Below, one piece after another: positions 17,791 to 26,225 of a stretch of DNA of 64,000 nt (the first letter of the stretch is position 1; each line of letters begins with the position of its first letter). The position numbers and the translations under genes are program-made. The notes under the pieces were generated by a model. The model saw nothing but the letters and a program-made list of their open reading frames with translations, did no database searches and was not told the origin of the DNA. The stretch comes from QZKY01 sp942492925 (GTDB lineage: Bacteria > Pseudomonadota > Gammaproteobacteria > Burkholderiales > Burkholderiaceae_D): positions 806,001 to 870,000 of the forward strand of contig OW818641.1 of the NCBI GenBank assembly GCA_942492925.1, written 5' to 3'.

Positions 17791-18372
17791 ATGAAAGCAA
17801 AAAACATTTTCCTTGTCGGCTTGATGGGGTCCGGTAAGACGACCGTTGGTCGGGCGTTAGCTAAACGTCTCGGGATGCCCTTTGTCGACGCCGATCACGA
17901 GATCGAGGCGCGGACCGGGGCGACGATTCCGACGATTTTTGAAATTGAAGGCGAAGCGAGTTTTCGGCGGCGTGAAGCCGAGGTGATTCGCGATTTGACT
18001 GCGCAAGATGGCATTGTGCTGGCAACGGGTGGCGGCGCGGTTCTTGATCCGCAAAGCCGTACGTACCTCAAAACGCGGGGAACGGTGGTGTACTTGCGGG
18101 CGACGGTGAGCAGCATCTTGCATCGTACGGCCATGGATAAGAATCGTCCTTTGCTGCAAACAGCGGATCCGCGCAAGAAAATCGAAGAACTTTCGCGTCA
18201 GCGTGAACCCTTGTATCGCGAAGTGGCACACATTACGATTGATACAGGGCGTCCGAATGTCCATTTGATGGTTCAATCCATCGTGGACAAGTTGCGGGAA
18301 CTCAAAAAAGCGGCCGAGAGCTCCAATGGCGTAAAATCGCACGACAACACTTCAGAATCAGGTATGAAATGA
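17791..18372 (+). CDS. aroK: Shikimate kinase AroK
   Basis: A 193-residue P-loop kinase that phosphorylates shikimate in aromatic amino acid synthesis. The Met at 17791 is chosen over the in-frame 17743 because the product then starts MKAKNIFLVGLMGSGKTT, with Walker A GSGKTT near residue 11. Shikimate contacts DADHEIE and the GGGAV loop follow, and the lid arginine lies in MDKNRPLL. It overlaps aroB by four bases. The pilQ-aroK-aroB order is classic for proteobacteria. Confidence 0.95.
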   Translation: MKAKNIFLVGLMGSGKTTVGRALAKRLGMPFVDADHEIEARTGATIPTIFEIEGEASFRRREAEVIRDLTAQDGIVLATGGGAVLDPQSRTYLKTRGTVVYLRATVSSILHRTAMDKNRPLLQTADPRKKIEELSRQREPLYREVAHITIDTGRPNVHLMVQSIVDKLRELKKAAESSNGVKSHDNTSESGMK

Positions 18373-19475
18373 GCGGCAAACAGCAGAAAACACATTTACA
18401 AGTCGAACTCGGTGATCGCAGCTATCCGATCGAAATCGGCGAATCACTTTTGGATTATTCAGCATTGATCGCCAAGCATGTGGCAGGCGGGCGCGTGGCC
18501 ATTATTACCAATACGGTAGTCGCCCCTTTGTACCTTGACCGCTTGACGCGTGCACTGGAATCTGCGGGAAAGCAGGTGATATCGATTGTGCTGCCAGACG
18601 GTGAGCAAGAGAAAAATTGGGAAAGCCTGATGAAGGTGTTTGATGTGCTGCTCGAGCAAAAATGCGATCGTCAAACGACGTTGATTGCCCTGGGCGGTGG
18701 CGTGATTGGCGATCTAACCGGTTATGCGGCGGCCAGTTACATGCGTGGCGTACCGTTCATTCAAGTGCCGACCACTTTGCTGGCGCAGGTGGATTCATCC
18801 GTGGGTGGCAAGACGGGCATCAATCATCCATTGGGAAAAAACATGATTGGTGCTTTTTATCAGCCGCAATGCGTGATCGCCGATACATCAACGCTCGCGA
18901 CTTTGCCACAGCGTGAATTGGCCGCTGGCTTGGCCGAAGTCATCAAGCACGGCGCGATCACCAGCGGAAATTTCTTCGAATGGATTGAGACGAACATGGG
19001 CAAGCTGCTGGCGAAAGATCCCGTAGCGTTGGCCTACGCCATTCAGCGATCTTGCGAAATCAAGGCCGATGTGGTGCGACAGGACGAACGCGAAGGCGGA
19101 CTGCGCGCGATATTGAACTTCGGCCATACGTTTGGCCACGCGATCGAGGCTGGTTTGGGATACGGCGAATGGCTGCATGGCGAAGCCGTCGGTTGCGGGA
19201 TGGTGATGGCGGCGGATTTGTCTTGGCGCATGGGGTTCATTGATGACGCCACAAAAAATCGCATCAAGGCGGTGGTTGCCGCAGCCGGTTTGCCCGTGGT
19301 TGCGCCGGATCTGGGCGCGGCACGCTGGATAGAATTGATGCAAGTCGACAAAAAAGCGGCGGGCGGGGAAATCAAGTTTGTGCTGCTGAAACCATTGGGT
19401 ACGCCGATGATGATCACGGCGCCGCAGGATACGCTTGAGGCCACGATCGCTGCGTGTGTAAAGCGCGATGGATAA
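18369..19475 (+). CDS. aroB: 3-dehydroquinate synthase AroB
   Basis: A 368-residue NAD- and metal-dependent enzyme converting DAHP to 3-dehydroquinate. Signatures: LPDGEQEK, the glycine-rich GGGVIGDLTGYAA, VDSSVGGKTGIN, and metal ligands in AEVIKHG, NFGHTFGHAIE and WLHGEAV. The length is normal. It is coupled to aroK by overlap and to the downstream dgt gene by an eight-base overlap. Confidence 0.97.
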   Translation: MSGKQQKTHLQVELGDRSYPIEIGESLLDYSALIAKHVAGGRVAIITNTVVAPLYLDRLTRALESAGKQVISIVLPDGEQEKNWESLMKVFDVLLEQKCDRQTTLIALGGGVIGDLTGYAAASYMRGVPFIQVPTTLLAQVDSSVGGKTGINHPLGKNMIGAFYQPQCVIADTSTLATLPQRELAAGLAEVIKHGAITSGNFFEWIETNMGKLLAKDPVALAYAIQRSCEIKADVVRQDEREGGLRAILNFGHTFGHAIEAGLGYGEWLHGEAVGCGMVMAADLSWRMGFIDDATKNRIKAVVAAAGLPVVAPDLGAARWIELMQVDKKAAGGEIKFVLLKPLGTPMMITAPQDTLEATIAACVKRDG

Positions 19476-20598
19476 GGAAAATTTTCTGGCGTCGTACGCC
19501 GTTCGTGCCGAGACGTCACCCGGACGCACGTACGCCGAGGCGCCGCCAACCACGCGAACGGAGTTCCAGCGTGACCGGGATCGGATTATTCACAGCGCCG
19601 CTTTCCGGCGTTTGGAATACAAAACCCAGGTTTTTCTGAACCACGAGGGCGATCTGTTTCGCACGCGTCTGACGCACAGTCTCGAAGTGTCGCAAATCGC
19701 GCGATCCATGGCTCGCAACATGCGATTGAACGAAGACCTCGTTGAAGCCATCTCGCTGGCGCACGACCTCGGCCATACCCCCTTTGGTCATGCCGGCCAG
19801 GATGCGTTGAATGCGTGCATGGCGGCATTTGGCGGGTTTGAACATAATCTGCAAAGCCTGCGTGTGGTCGACGTGCTCGAAGAACGCTATGGAACGTTTG
19901 ATGGATTGAACCTGATGTTCGAGACGCGAGAAGGCATCCTGAAGCGATGCCCGCGCGATAAAGCCAGCGCGCTCGGGGCGGTGGGCGAACGTTTCTTGAA
20001 GAACCAGCAAGCGTCACTGGAAGCGCAATTGACCAACCTCGCAGATGAAATTGCTTACAGTAATCACGATATTGACGATGGCTTGCGTTCTGGTTTGCTG
20101 ACGACGGGGCAATTGCAGCAAGTCAGCCTGTATGGACGTTACCACCGTGAGGTGGAAGATAGTATGCCCGGGATTGGCTCGCGTCGGGTTATTCATGAGA
20201 CGGTGCGTCGGATGATCAATGCGCAAGTCGAGGATGCAATACGCACATCGGCAACACGTATCGCGGAGGTGAATCCGAAAACCATGGATGACGTAAAAAA
20301 TGCCGCACCACTGATGGGATTCTCCGACGCCATGCGACGTGAAGCGACCGAGCTGAAGCAATTCTTGCATGACAATCTCTATCGTCATTATCAAGTGAAT
20401 CGCATGACGAATAAGGCACGACGCATCGTGACTGAATTGTTTGAAGTATTCATGCAGGATACGGGTATGCTGCCGCCGGAATACCGGACAAAAAACGGCA
20501 ATAGGGCTGATCAGGCACGACGAATTGCTGATTACATCGCGGGTATGACGGATCGCTATGCCATGAGCGAACATGGCCGATTGTTTGATATGCATTAA
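19468..20598 (+). CDS. dgt: Housekeeping deoxyguanosinetriphosphate triphosphohydrolase-like HD protein
   Basis: A 376-residue HD-superfamily dNTPase, type 2 dgt form, that releases triphosphate from dGTP or related dNTPs. Metal-site residues are present: H70 (RTRLTHSLEV), H99-D100 (LAHDLGHTPFGH, plus H103 and H108) and the distal Asp in LADEIAYSNHDIDD. It overlaps aroB by eight bases, an arrangement conserved across betaproteobacteria, so it is part of the core genome. A second, unrelated-context dGTPase gene lies at 62.1 kb. Confidence 0.94.
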   Translation: MDKENFLASYAVRAETSPGRTYAEAPPTTRTEFQRDRDRIIHSAAFRRLEYKTQVFLNHEGDLFRTRLTHSLEVSQIARSMARNMRLNEDLVEAISLAHDLGHTPFGHAGQDALNACMAAFGGFEHNLQSLRVVDVLEERYGTFDGLNLMFETREGILKRCPRDKASALGAVGERFLKNQQASLEAQLTNLADEIAYSNHDIDDGLRSGLLTTGQLQQVSLYGRYHREVEDSMPGIGSRRVIHETVRRMINAQVEDAIRTSATRIAEVNPKTMDDVKNAAPLMGFSDAMRREATELKQFLHDNLYRHYQVNRMTNKARRIVTELFEVFMQDTGMLPPEYRTKNGNRADQARRIADYIAGMTDRYAMSEHGRLFDMH

Positions 20599-20636
20599 GG
20601 GTGACGGGGTGGCATTCGGCGAGTCACCAACGCAAA

Positions 20637-20664
20637 AAAGGCGCGGAAACCGCGCCTTTATTTT
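20637..20664. terminator. Bidirectional intrinsic terminator between dgt and hpf
   Basis: AAAGGCGCGG-AAA-CCGCGCCTTT is a perfect stem, with TATTTTT after it on the plus strand and TTTTTTGCG after it on the minus strand. It separates the convergent dgt and hpf genes. Confidence 0.85.
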
Positions 20665-20677
20665 TGGAGTTCGCCGT

Positions 20678-21031
20678 TTAGGCAGGTGTGGATGGGGAGG
20701 GCTCAGGCATATGCTTGATGGCTTCGCGCGTATGTTCCTTGAGTTTGCCTTTGTGTTTCAGAACTTGCCTGTCGAGCTTGTCAATCAAGGTGTCAATGGC
20801 GGCGTATAAATCCTGAGAAACGCTTTCAGCGTGAATGGTTTTGCCGCTCAGATTCAAAATGATTTCAGCTTTTTGCCGTTTTTCCTTTTCCGGGAGAGTT
20901 TCAATACTGAGGGTGACCGTGACATCAATCACATTGTCGAAATGTCGGGTGACCCGTTCAAGCTTGTTTTTGACATATTCCCTGATAGCGGGGGTGATTT
21001 CAAGATGATGCCCACTGATGGTGAGATTCAT
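20678..21031 (-). CDS. hpf: Ribosome hibernation promoting factor (short HPF/RaiA family)
   Basis: A 117-residue ribosome-associated protein that promotes 100S dimers or blocks inactive ribosomes in stationary phase. The N-terminal dsRBD-like βαβββα domain (MNLTISGHHLEITPAIREYVKNKL...) has the family pattern with DLYAAIDTLIDKLDRQVLKHKGK. A short Pro/Ser tail ends the protein and there is no long C-terminal dimerisation domain. It lies next to rpoN, the usual place for this gene. Confidence 0.94.
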   Translation of the reverse strand: MNLTISGHHLEITPAIREYVKNKLERVTRHFDNVIDVTVTLSIETLPEKEKRQKAEIILNLSGKTIHAESVSQDLYAAIDTLIDKLDRQVLKHKGKLKEHTREAIKHMPEPSPSTPA

Positions 21032-21115
21032 ACATTTCTCCTATTTGAAGCTGCTATGCGATTCCTCGATTGTCTTGATGCCAGAACAATTTCGGAATAC
21101 AACTTAACAAAACGA

Positions 21116-22603
21116 CTATAAAGACTTTCGCAGATTTACTGCCGGGATTTTCATGGATTCTCGATATTTCGCCACCGTTCTGCGCGCGATAACGATACCT
21201 TGCTCCCCCAGAATTTCTGCAATCTTGCTATCGGAAAAGGGATTTTTGCGGTCTTCTGCTCCTATCAGTTGTTTGATTAATTCACGTATGGCCGTTGAGG
21301 AAGCCTCTCCTCCCGCTTCAGTGCTAATGTGGCTACCAAAGAAATATTTCAATTCGAACATGCCGTGCGGGGTCAGCATATATTTCTGGTTGGTAACGCG
21401 CGAAATGGTGCTTTCGTGCAGTTCCAGTGTATCAGCAATTTCACGAAGCACAAGTGGCCGCATGGCAACGGCCCCGTGAGAAAAGAAGTTTTTTTGACGT
21501 TCAACAATGGCTTGGGCCACGCGCAGGATGGTGTCGAATCGATGCCGAAGATTCTTGATCAGCCATTTGGCTTCCTGCAATTGGGAAGAGAGCTTCGTTT
21601 TTCCTTTGTTGTTTCGCAATATGTCGGCGTACAGGGCATTTAATTGGAGGCGCGGGATGACGCTCGGGTTCAACTCGACTTGGAAGCCATCATTTGTACG
21701 CTTCACGACGACATCAGGTTGAATGGCGTCCGCGAGATCATCGGCGTAGGGTGCGCCAGGACGCGGGTTGCACTGTTTGATAACGACTTGCGCTTCACGC
21801 AAATCTTCGTCGTCGCAATCGAGCGCTTTTTTGAGCTTGTTAAAATCGCGTTGTGCAAACAGGCCAAGATGATGTTCCACGATGGCGAGCGCTGTCCTGC
21901 GCGTAACATAAGGCACGTTGGGCAGTTGCCGAATCTGAAGGGCGAGGCATTCAGATACGCTGCGGGCGCCGACGCCAGCGGGGTCGAATTTTTGAAGCAA
22001 GGCAAGCGCTTCGTTGAGATCTTCGATGCGAACGTTGAGTTCTTCCGGAAGCCATGCCAGCATTTCTTCTAGCGATTCCTGGAGGTAGCCGTTTTCGTCC
22101 AGCGCATCGACCAATAGAGTCAACAAAGCTTGCGTGCGCAAATCGAAGGGGGAAAGTCTGACCTGTTCGAGAAGATGATCTCTCAGCGTTTCACGCGCCG
22201 ACTCGATTTGAGGGCGTCCTTCGTCATCATCCGGCGATGAATGAGATCTGGCAGCATCGTCGAAACTCCAGTCAGCGTCCGTGTTGTCCGTATCTTCACG
22301 CGCGGATGTGTCGCGTTCGGCACCCGCTTCCTCTGGCGCAGGTGGGGTGAGCGGCGCACTGTTGGCAGTGTCGATGGGATCAGGAGAGGATTGTGGCGCC
22401 GTATTGATGGCACCGTCCGCCAGCAAACGCAAGGACTTGTCCATGGGGTCGTCCGTGCGTTCAAGTAGCGGGTTATTCTGAATGATCTGGTCAATTTCCT
22501 GTTGAAGCTCAAGCGTTGATAACTGGAGCAAACGGATGGATTGCTGCAACTGCGGCGTCAGTGCAAGATGCTGAGAGGTGCGAAGTTGGAGCATGGGTTT
22601 CAT
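21116..22603 (-). CDS. rpoN: RNA polymerase sigma-54 factor RpoN
   Basis: A 495-residue alternative sigma factor. The N-terminal activator-interaction region is Gln/Leu-rich (LTPQLQQSIRLLQLSTLELQQEI). An acidic low-complexity linker follows (about residues 70-150), then the core-binding domain, the DNA-binding helix-turn-helix and the C-terminal RpoN box ARRTVAKYRE. It needs AAA+ enhancer-binding proteins, none of which are in this window. The neighbours lptB and hpf are in the usual order. Confidence 0.97.
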   Translation of the reverse strand: MKPMLQLRTSQHLALTPQLQQSIRLLQLSTLELQQEIDQIIQNNPLLERTDDPMDKSLRLLADGAINTAPQSSPDPIDTANSAPLTPPAPEEAGAERDTSAREDTDNTDADWSFDDAARSHSSPDDDEGRPQIESARETLRDHLLEQVRLSPFDLRTQALLTLLVDALDENGYLQESLEEMLAWLPEELNVRIEDLNEALALLQKFDPAGVGARSVSECLALQIRQLPNVPYVTRRTALAIVEHHLGLFAQRDFNKLKKALDCDDEDLREAQVVIKQCNPRPGAPYADDLADAIQPDVVVKRTNDGFQVELNPSVIPRLQLNALYADILRNNKGKTKLSSQLQEAKWLIKNLRHRFDTILRVAQAIVERQKNFFSHGAVAMRPLVLREIADTLELHESTISRVTNQKYMLTPHGMFELKYFFGSHISTEAGGEASSTAIRELIKQLIGAEDRKNPFSDSKIAEILGEQGIVIARRTVAKYRESMKIPAVNLRKSL

Positions 22604-22617
22604 GGCAGATGTTCCGA

Positions 22618-23361
22618 CTACATTCTGAAATGTTCGCCCAAATAGACGCGACGGACGGATTCATCGGCAATGATATCGTTTGGTTGACCGCTGGCTAGTA
22701 CAGCGCCTTGATTAATGATGTAGGCGCGATCGCATATGCCCAGCGTCTCGCGAACATTATGATCGGTGATCAAGACCCCGATGCCGCGTTCTTTGAGAAA
22801 TCGAACGATGCGCTGGATTTCAATCACGGCGATGGGGTCAATACCGGCAAAGGGTTCGTCCAGCAAAATGAAACGGGGGTTGGTGGCCAGGGATCGGGCG
22901 ATTTCAACGCGTCGTCTCTCGCCGCCGGAAAGGGAAAGAGCCTGGTTTTCTCGAATTTTTTCGATTTGCAGTTCCGCGATCAGTCGGTTCAGGCGTTCAT
23001 CGATGGCTTCCTTGGTCAGCGGTTTGCCATTTTCTTGCTGTAATTCCAGCACGGCACGAATATTGTCTTCTACATTTAATTTGCGAAACACCGAGGCTTC
23101 TTGCGGCAAGTAAGACAACCCCAGGCGCGCGCGCTGATGGATGGGCAAGCCTGAAATGTCGGTGCCATCCAGCTGAATGGTTCCTCCATCTGACGGGACC
23201 AGTCCAACAATCATGTAAAACGACGTGGTCTTCCCCGCGCCGTTAGGGCCGAGGAGTCCGACCACTTCGCCGCTTTCGACATTCAGGGACACGTCATGCA
23301 CGACACGTCGTTTGCCGTAAGATTTTTCAAGGCCCCGAACGATCAAGGTACTGGGTGTCAT
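22618..23361 (-). CDS. lptB: LPS export ABC transporter ATPase LptB
   Basis: A 247-residue ATPase that powers LPS extraction from the inner membrane with LptFG. The start at 23361 is chosen because the longer frame to 23493 runs through the end of lptA. Walker A GPNGAGKTT, Q-loop YLPQEAS, signature LSGGERRR, Walker B FILLDEPFAGID and switch His in TDHNV are all present. It begins one base after the lptA stop and precedes rpoN by 14 bases. Confidence 0.96.
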   Translation of the reverse strand: MTPSTLIVRGLEKSYGKRRVVHDVSLNVESGEVVGLLGPNGAGKTTSFYMIVGLVPSDGGTIQLDGTDISGLPIHQRARLGLSYLPQEASVFRKLNVEDNIRAVLELQQENGKPLTKEAIDERLNRLIAELQIEKIRENQALSLSGGERRRVEIARSLATNPRFILLDEPFAGIDPIAVIEIQRIVRFLKERGIGVLITDHNVRETLGICDRAYIINQGAVLASGQPNDIIADESVRRVYLGEHFRM

Positions 23362-23362
23362 A

Positions 23363-23983
23363 TCATTTTCCTGTTGTGGATGTGTTGGGCTCTGGTGGTT
23401 TTCCCTGCACATTTTTGGATTTTGTTTGTTTGTCTTGTTTGGGCGGGAGAATAACTTTGATGCGGCCTGTACCAGGTTTTGTTTCGCCTTCAATGGCGTT
23501 GCTCACGGTATAAATATCCGTTTTGCTTTCATAAGTGATGAATTTTCCATTCACTTCATCAATAATTTTTTTTCCATCGAGTCGTAGCAGTCTGGCGCGA
23601 TGAAAGAGTTTTGAAATTTCCGTCTTGCTGTCGTATTCCATCCGCTCGGCATACCCCTCTATCCACAGGTCTCCCTCGCCATCGCGCTTCTGACGGAATG
23701 ACGCTAATCCGCCTTTGGGTGCGTAAAGCGTGCCGTACTGGTAACCGGCCGGGTCCTGGCGGACCACCATCTTGTCGCCTTTCATGAGGAGTGTTCCGCG
23801 AGTGACGCGGACATTTCCGATAAAGGTATTGATTTGTTTGACATCGTCGTATTCCATCCGGTCCGCTTTAATGTGCGTGGGCTGATCGGAGTCTGTTTGT
23901 ACGCTGAAAGCGCTCGGCGAGAGCGATATTCCCAACGCAAAGAGCAGAATGACAGAAAGAATGCGCATGCTGGAGAAAGACAC
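23363..23983 (-). CDS. lptA: LPS transport periplasmic bridge protein LptA
   Basis: A 206-residue periplasmic OstA-fold protein that forms the LPS bridge between inner and outer membrane. A signal peptide (hydrophobic core ILSVILLFALGISLS, cleavage near AFS-VQ) precedes the β-jellyroll with THIKADRMEYDDVKQINTF-type repeats. The annotated GTG (23983) or the ATG at 23968 could be the start. The basic C-terminal tail (KQDKQTKSKN) is disordered. It lies between lptC and lptB. Confidence 0.93.
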   Translation of the reverse strand: MSFSSMRILSVILLFALGISLSPSAFSVQTDSDQPTHIKADRMEYDDVKQINTFIGNVRVTRGTLLMKGDKMVVRQDPAGYQYGTLYAPKGGLASFRQKRDGEGDLWIEGYAERMEYDSKTEISKLFHRARLLRLDGKKIIDEVNGKFITYESKTDIYTVSNAIEGETKPGTGRIKVILPPKQDKQTKSKNVQGKPPEPNTSTTGK

Positions 23984-23985
23984 AG

Positions 23986-24576
23986 TTATTTTTTAGGGGA
24001 CATGGTGACACTGGTCTGGTGGTGAACACGCATTTCGCCGGTGGCGTTGTTGGCATCCATGCCCACCCCTTGTATGGTCGCGTTGCCGCGCTTGATCGTG
24101 ACAGCCTTGTCGGTTTGCATGGCATCCTCGTCAGGAAAAACCAGCAGGTATTCGGTTTCCAGACGAAGCGACTCTGTGGTTGCAGTCGCGGAGCGATCGC
24201 CGATTACGTTGCCATGCATGTGCACCTTGGTCGAGTCTTCCTTGATGAGCGCCATGTTCGATCGCACATACTGCGGCGGTTTGGTTTTGTCCAGATTGGT
24301 ATAAACCGGCATGTCGATCTGATGCGAATCATCGGCCGGAAAGTGCGTCAACTTCGTGCCCGTCAGATGGTAATTGGGTTTCCCGCTCGGCAGCATCTTG
24401 ATGTAATTAAAATTAAACACAAAGTAGTCCGGTTCTTTTCTTTGTTCGCCGGCGCGCGGATCGGACGAGGATCGCGAGATCACCATGTTCAACCAAAAAG
24501 TGCTCAATGCCATAAGCCCCGTCACGGCGAGGATGACGATGAGGCGGAATCGGAGGGCGGTTCGAGGGTTGCTCAT
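23986..24576 (-). CDS. lptC: LPS export protein LptC
   Basis: A 196-residue bitopic inner-membrane protein that receives LPS from LptBFG and passes it to LptA. One N-terminal membrane segment (about residues 10-30) is followed by the jellyroll with GTKLTHFPADDSHQIDMP and HGNVIGDRSATAT. The start overlaps the kdsC stop by four bases, and lptA follows after two bases. Confidence 0.93.
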   Translation of the reverse strand: MSNPRTALRFRLIVILAVTGLMALSTFWLNMVISRSSSDPRAGEQRKEPDYFVFNFNYIKMLPSGKPNYHLTGTKLTHFPADDSHQIDMPVYTNLDKTKPPQYVRSNMALIKEDSTKVHMHGNVIGDRSATATTESLRLETEYLLVFPDEDAMQTDKAVTIKRGNATIQGVGMDANNATGEMRVHHQTSVTMSPKK

Positions 24577-25100
24577 GACAGAAATGATGCCAGTACTTTG
24601 TTGTAGTTGCCTTGCGCGCGCAAAAGGAAGTCGCAGATATTGCGCACCGCGCCGTTGCCCCCGTAGGCTTGGGTAATAAAGTGGACGCGGGCAATGACTT
24701 CCGAGTGGCCATTGGGTACGCTGGCGGCGAAGCCGACGCGCATCAGAACCGGCAAGTCGATGAGATCGTCGCCAGCAAAGCCACAGTCGTCGTCCGTCAA
24801 GCCCGTTTGTTGCAGCAGCCGATCGAAAGCATCCGATTTATTGTGGACGCCTTGTTGCACGTGATGGATCCCCAGATCAGCAGCGCGGCGCGCAACGATA
24901 GGGGATTGGCGCGCCGTGATGATGGCGGTTTGCACGCCAGATTCCTGAAGCAGTCGCAGGCCGAGCCCGTCTTGTACATGGAATCGCTTGATGACTTCGC
25001 CATCCTGACCGTAATGCAGGCCGCCGTCCGTCAAAACACCATCGACGTCAAAGACCATCAATTTAACGCGTGCGGCGCGGGCGAAGGTGTCAGTTTGCAT
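24573..25100 (-). CDS. kdsC: 3-deoxy-D-manno-octulosonate 8-phosphate phosphatase KdsC
   Basis: A 175-residue HAD-family (C0) phosphatase that releases Kdo from Kdo-8-phosphate. The nucleophile motif DVDGVLTDG is near residue 18. Motif II threonine (ITARQSP), the motif III lysine (HNKSDAF) and motif IV GDDLIDLPVL follow. It has the small tetrameric form without a cap. Its start overlaps kdsD by one base and its stop overlaps lptC by four. Confidence 0.96.
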   Translation of the reverse strand: MQTDTFARAARVKLMVFDVDGVLTDGGLHYGQDGEVIKRFHVQDGLGLRLLQESGVQTAIITARQSPIVARRAADLGIHHVQQGVHNKSDAFDRLLQQTGLTDDDCGFAGDDLIDLPVLMRVGFAASVPNGHSEVIARVHFITQAYGGNGAVRNICDFLLRAQGNYNKVLASFLS

Positions 25101-26095
25101 CAGATCACCTTGGCTTGTGTCAGGTCGTGAATATGCAGTGCGCCGATCAACGTGCCATCGGAATCAGTCACCGTCAGCTGGTTGATGCGATGTTCTTCCA
25201 TGATGCGCGCCGCTTCGACGGCCATTTGGTTGGGGGTGATGCTGCGCGGGTTGGCGTGCATGACATCGCCGATGACGAGTTTCGTCAAGTCGCGGCCGTG
25301 CTCAATCAGTCGGCGCAAGTCACCATCGGTGAAGATGCCAACGCATTTGCCAGCGCTATCGACGACGGTGGTCATGCCCATGCCCTTGCGGGAAATTTCG
25401 AGCAAGGCAGCGGTTAGTGGCTGATCCGGTGTGACGCGCGGTACGGCATCGCCGCTGCGCATGATGTCCCTGACGAGCGTCAACAAACGACGACCCAGCG
25501 CGCCGCCGGGATGGGAGCGGGCGAAATCTTCTTCGCGGAAGCCCTTGGCATCCAGCAGTGCGACGGCCAACGCGTCGCCCAGTGCAAGCGTTGCCGTGGT
25601 GCTGGCTGTGGGGGCAAGGTTCAGGGGACACGCTTCCTTTTCGACGCTGATATCCAGATGGACATTCGCCAATTGCGCGAGACTGGAGCTTGGTTTGCCG
25701 GTCATCGCGATGAGCGGGGAACCCATACGCTTGATAATGGGCACAATTGCCGTCAACTCTTCTGCTTCGCCCGAGTAGGAAATGGCGATGAAGGCGTCGA
25801 TAGATTTGATCATACCCAGATCGCCGTGCGCGGCTTCTGCCGGATGGACAAAAAGTGCGGGCGATCCCGTGGAAGCCAGGGTGGCCGCAATTTTTCGTGC
25901 GACGTGGCCGGATTTTCCGACACCCGAGACAACGATGCGTCCCTCGCATTGCAAGAGGATGGCGACCGCTTTGGCAAAGCGCTCGCCGTCCTCGGCGGCA
26001 AAACGTTGCTTGAGCGTGAGAAGGGCGTCGGCTTCAATTTGGAGGGTTTGCGCAGCCAGTTGGAGCGAACGCTGTGCATCAAAAGTTTCAGGCAT
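25100..26095 (-). CDS. kdsD: Arabinose-5-phosphate isomerase KdsD (KpsF/GutQ family)
   Basis: A 331-residue enzyme that converts ribulose-5-phosphate to arabinose-5-phosphate, the first step of Kdo synthesis. The N-terminal SIS domain has VVSGVGKSGHVARKI and the Ser/His-rich site around SYSGEAEEL and HPGGALGRR. Two C-terminal CBS domains occupy about residues 210-325. It is the first gene of the minus-strand kdsD-kdsC-lptC-lptA-lptB-rpoN-hpf run and is divergent from the antiporter gene. Confidence 0.96.
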   Translation of the reverse strand: MPETFDAQRSLQLAAQTLQIEADALLTLKQRFAAEDGERFAKAVAILLQCEGRIVVSGVGKSGHVARKIAATLASTGSPALFVHPAEAAHGDLGMIKSIDAFIAISYSGEAEELTAIVPIIKRMGSPLIAMTGKPSSSLAQLANVHLDISVEKEACPLNLAPTASTTATLALGDALAVALLDAKGFREEDFARSHPGGALGRRLLTLVRDIMRSGDAVPRVTPDQPLTAALLEISRKGMGMTTVVDSAGKCVGIFTDGDLRRLIEHGRDLTKLVIGDVMHANPRSITPNQMAVEAARIMEEHRINQLTVTDSDGTLIGALHIHDLTQAKVI

Positions 26096-26225
26096 GATTT
26101 CGGTTCAAAAACGCGGATGGAAGGAGTATAAACGAAATTGCAAAAGCAAAAACCTTGCCACCTGAAATTGCTTTCTGGAAGTGTTGTCAAGCGGTACAAT
26201 ACTCAGACCTACGTCTTTGTCATTT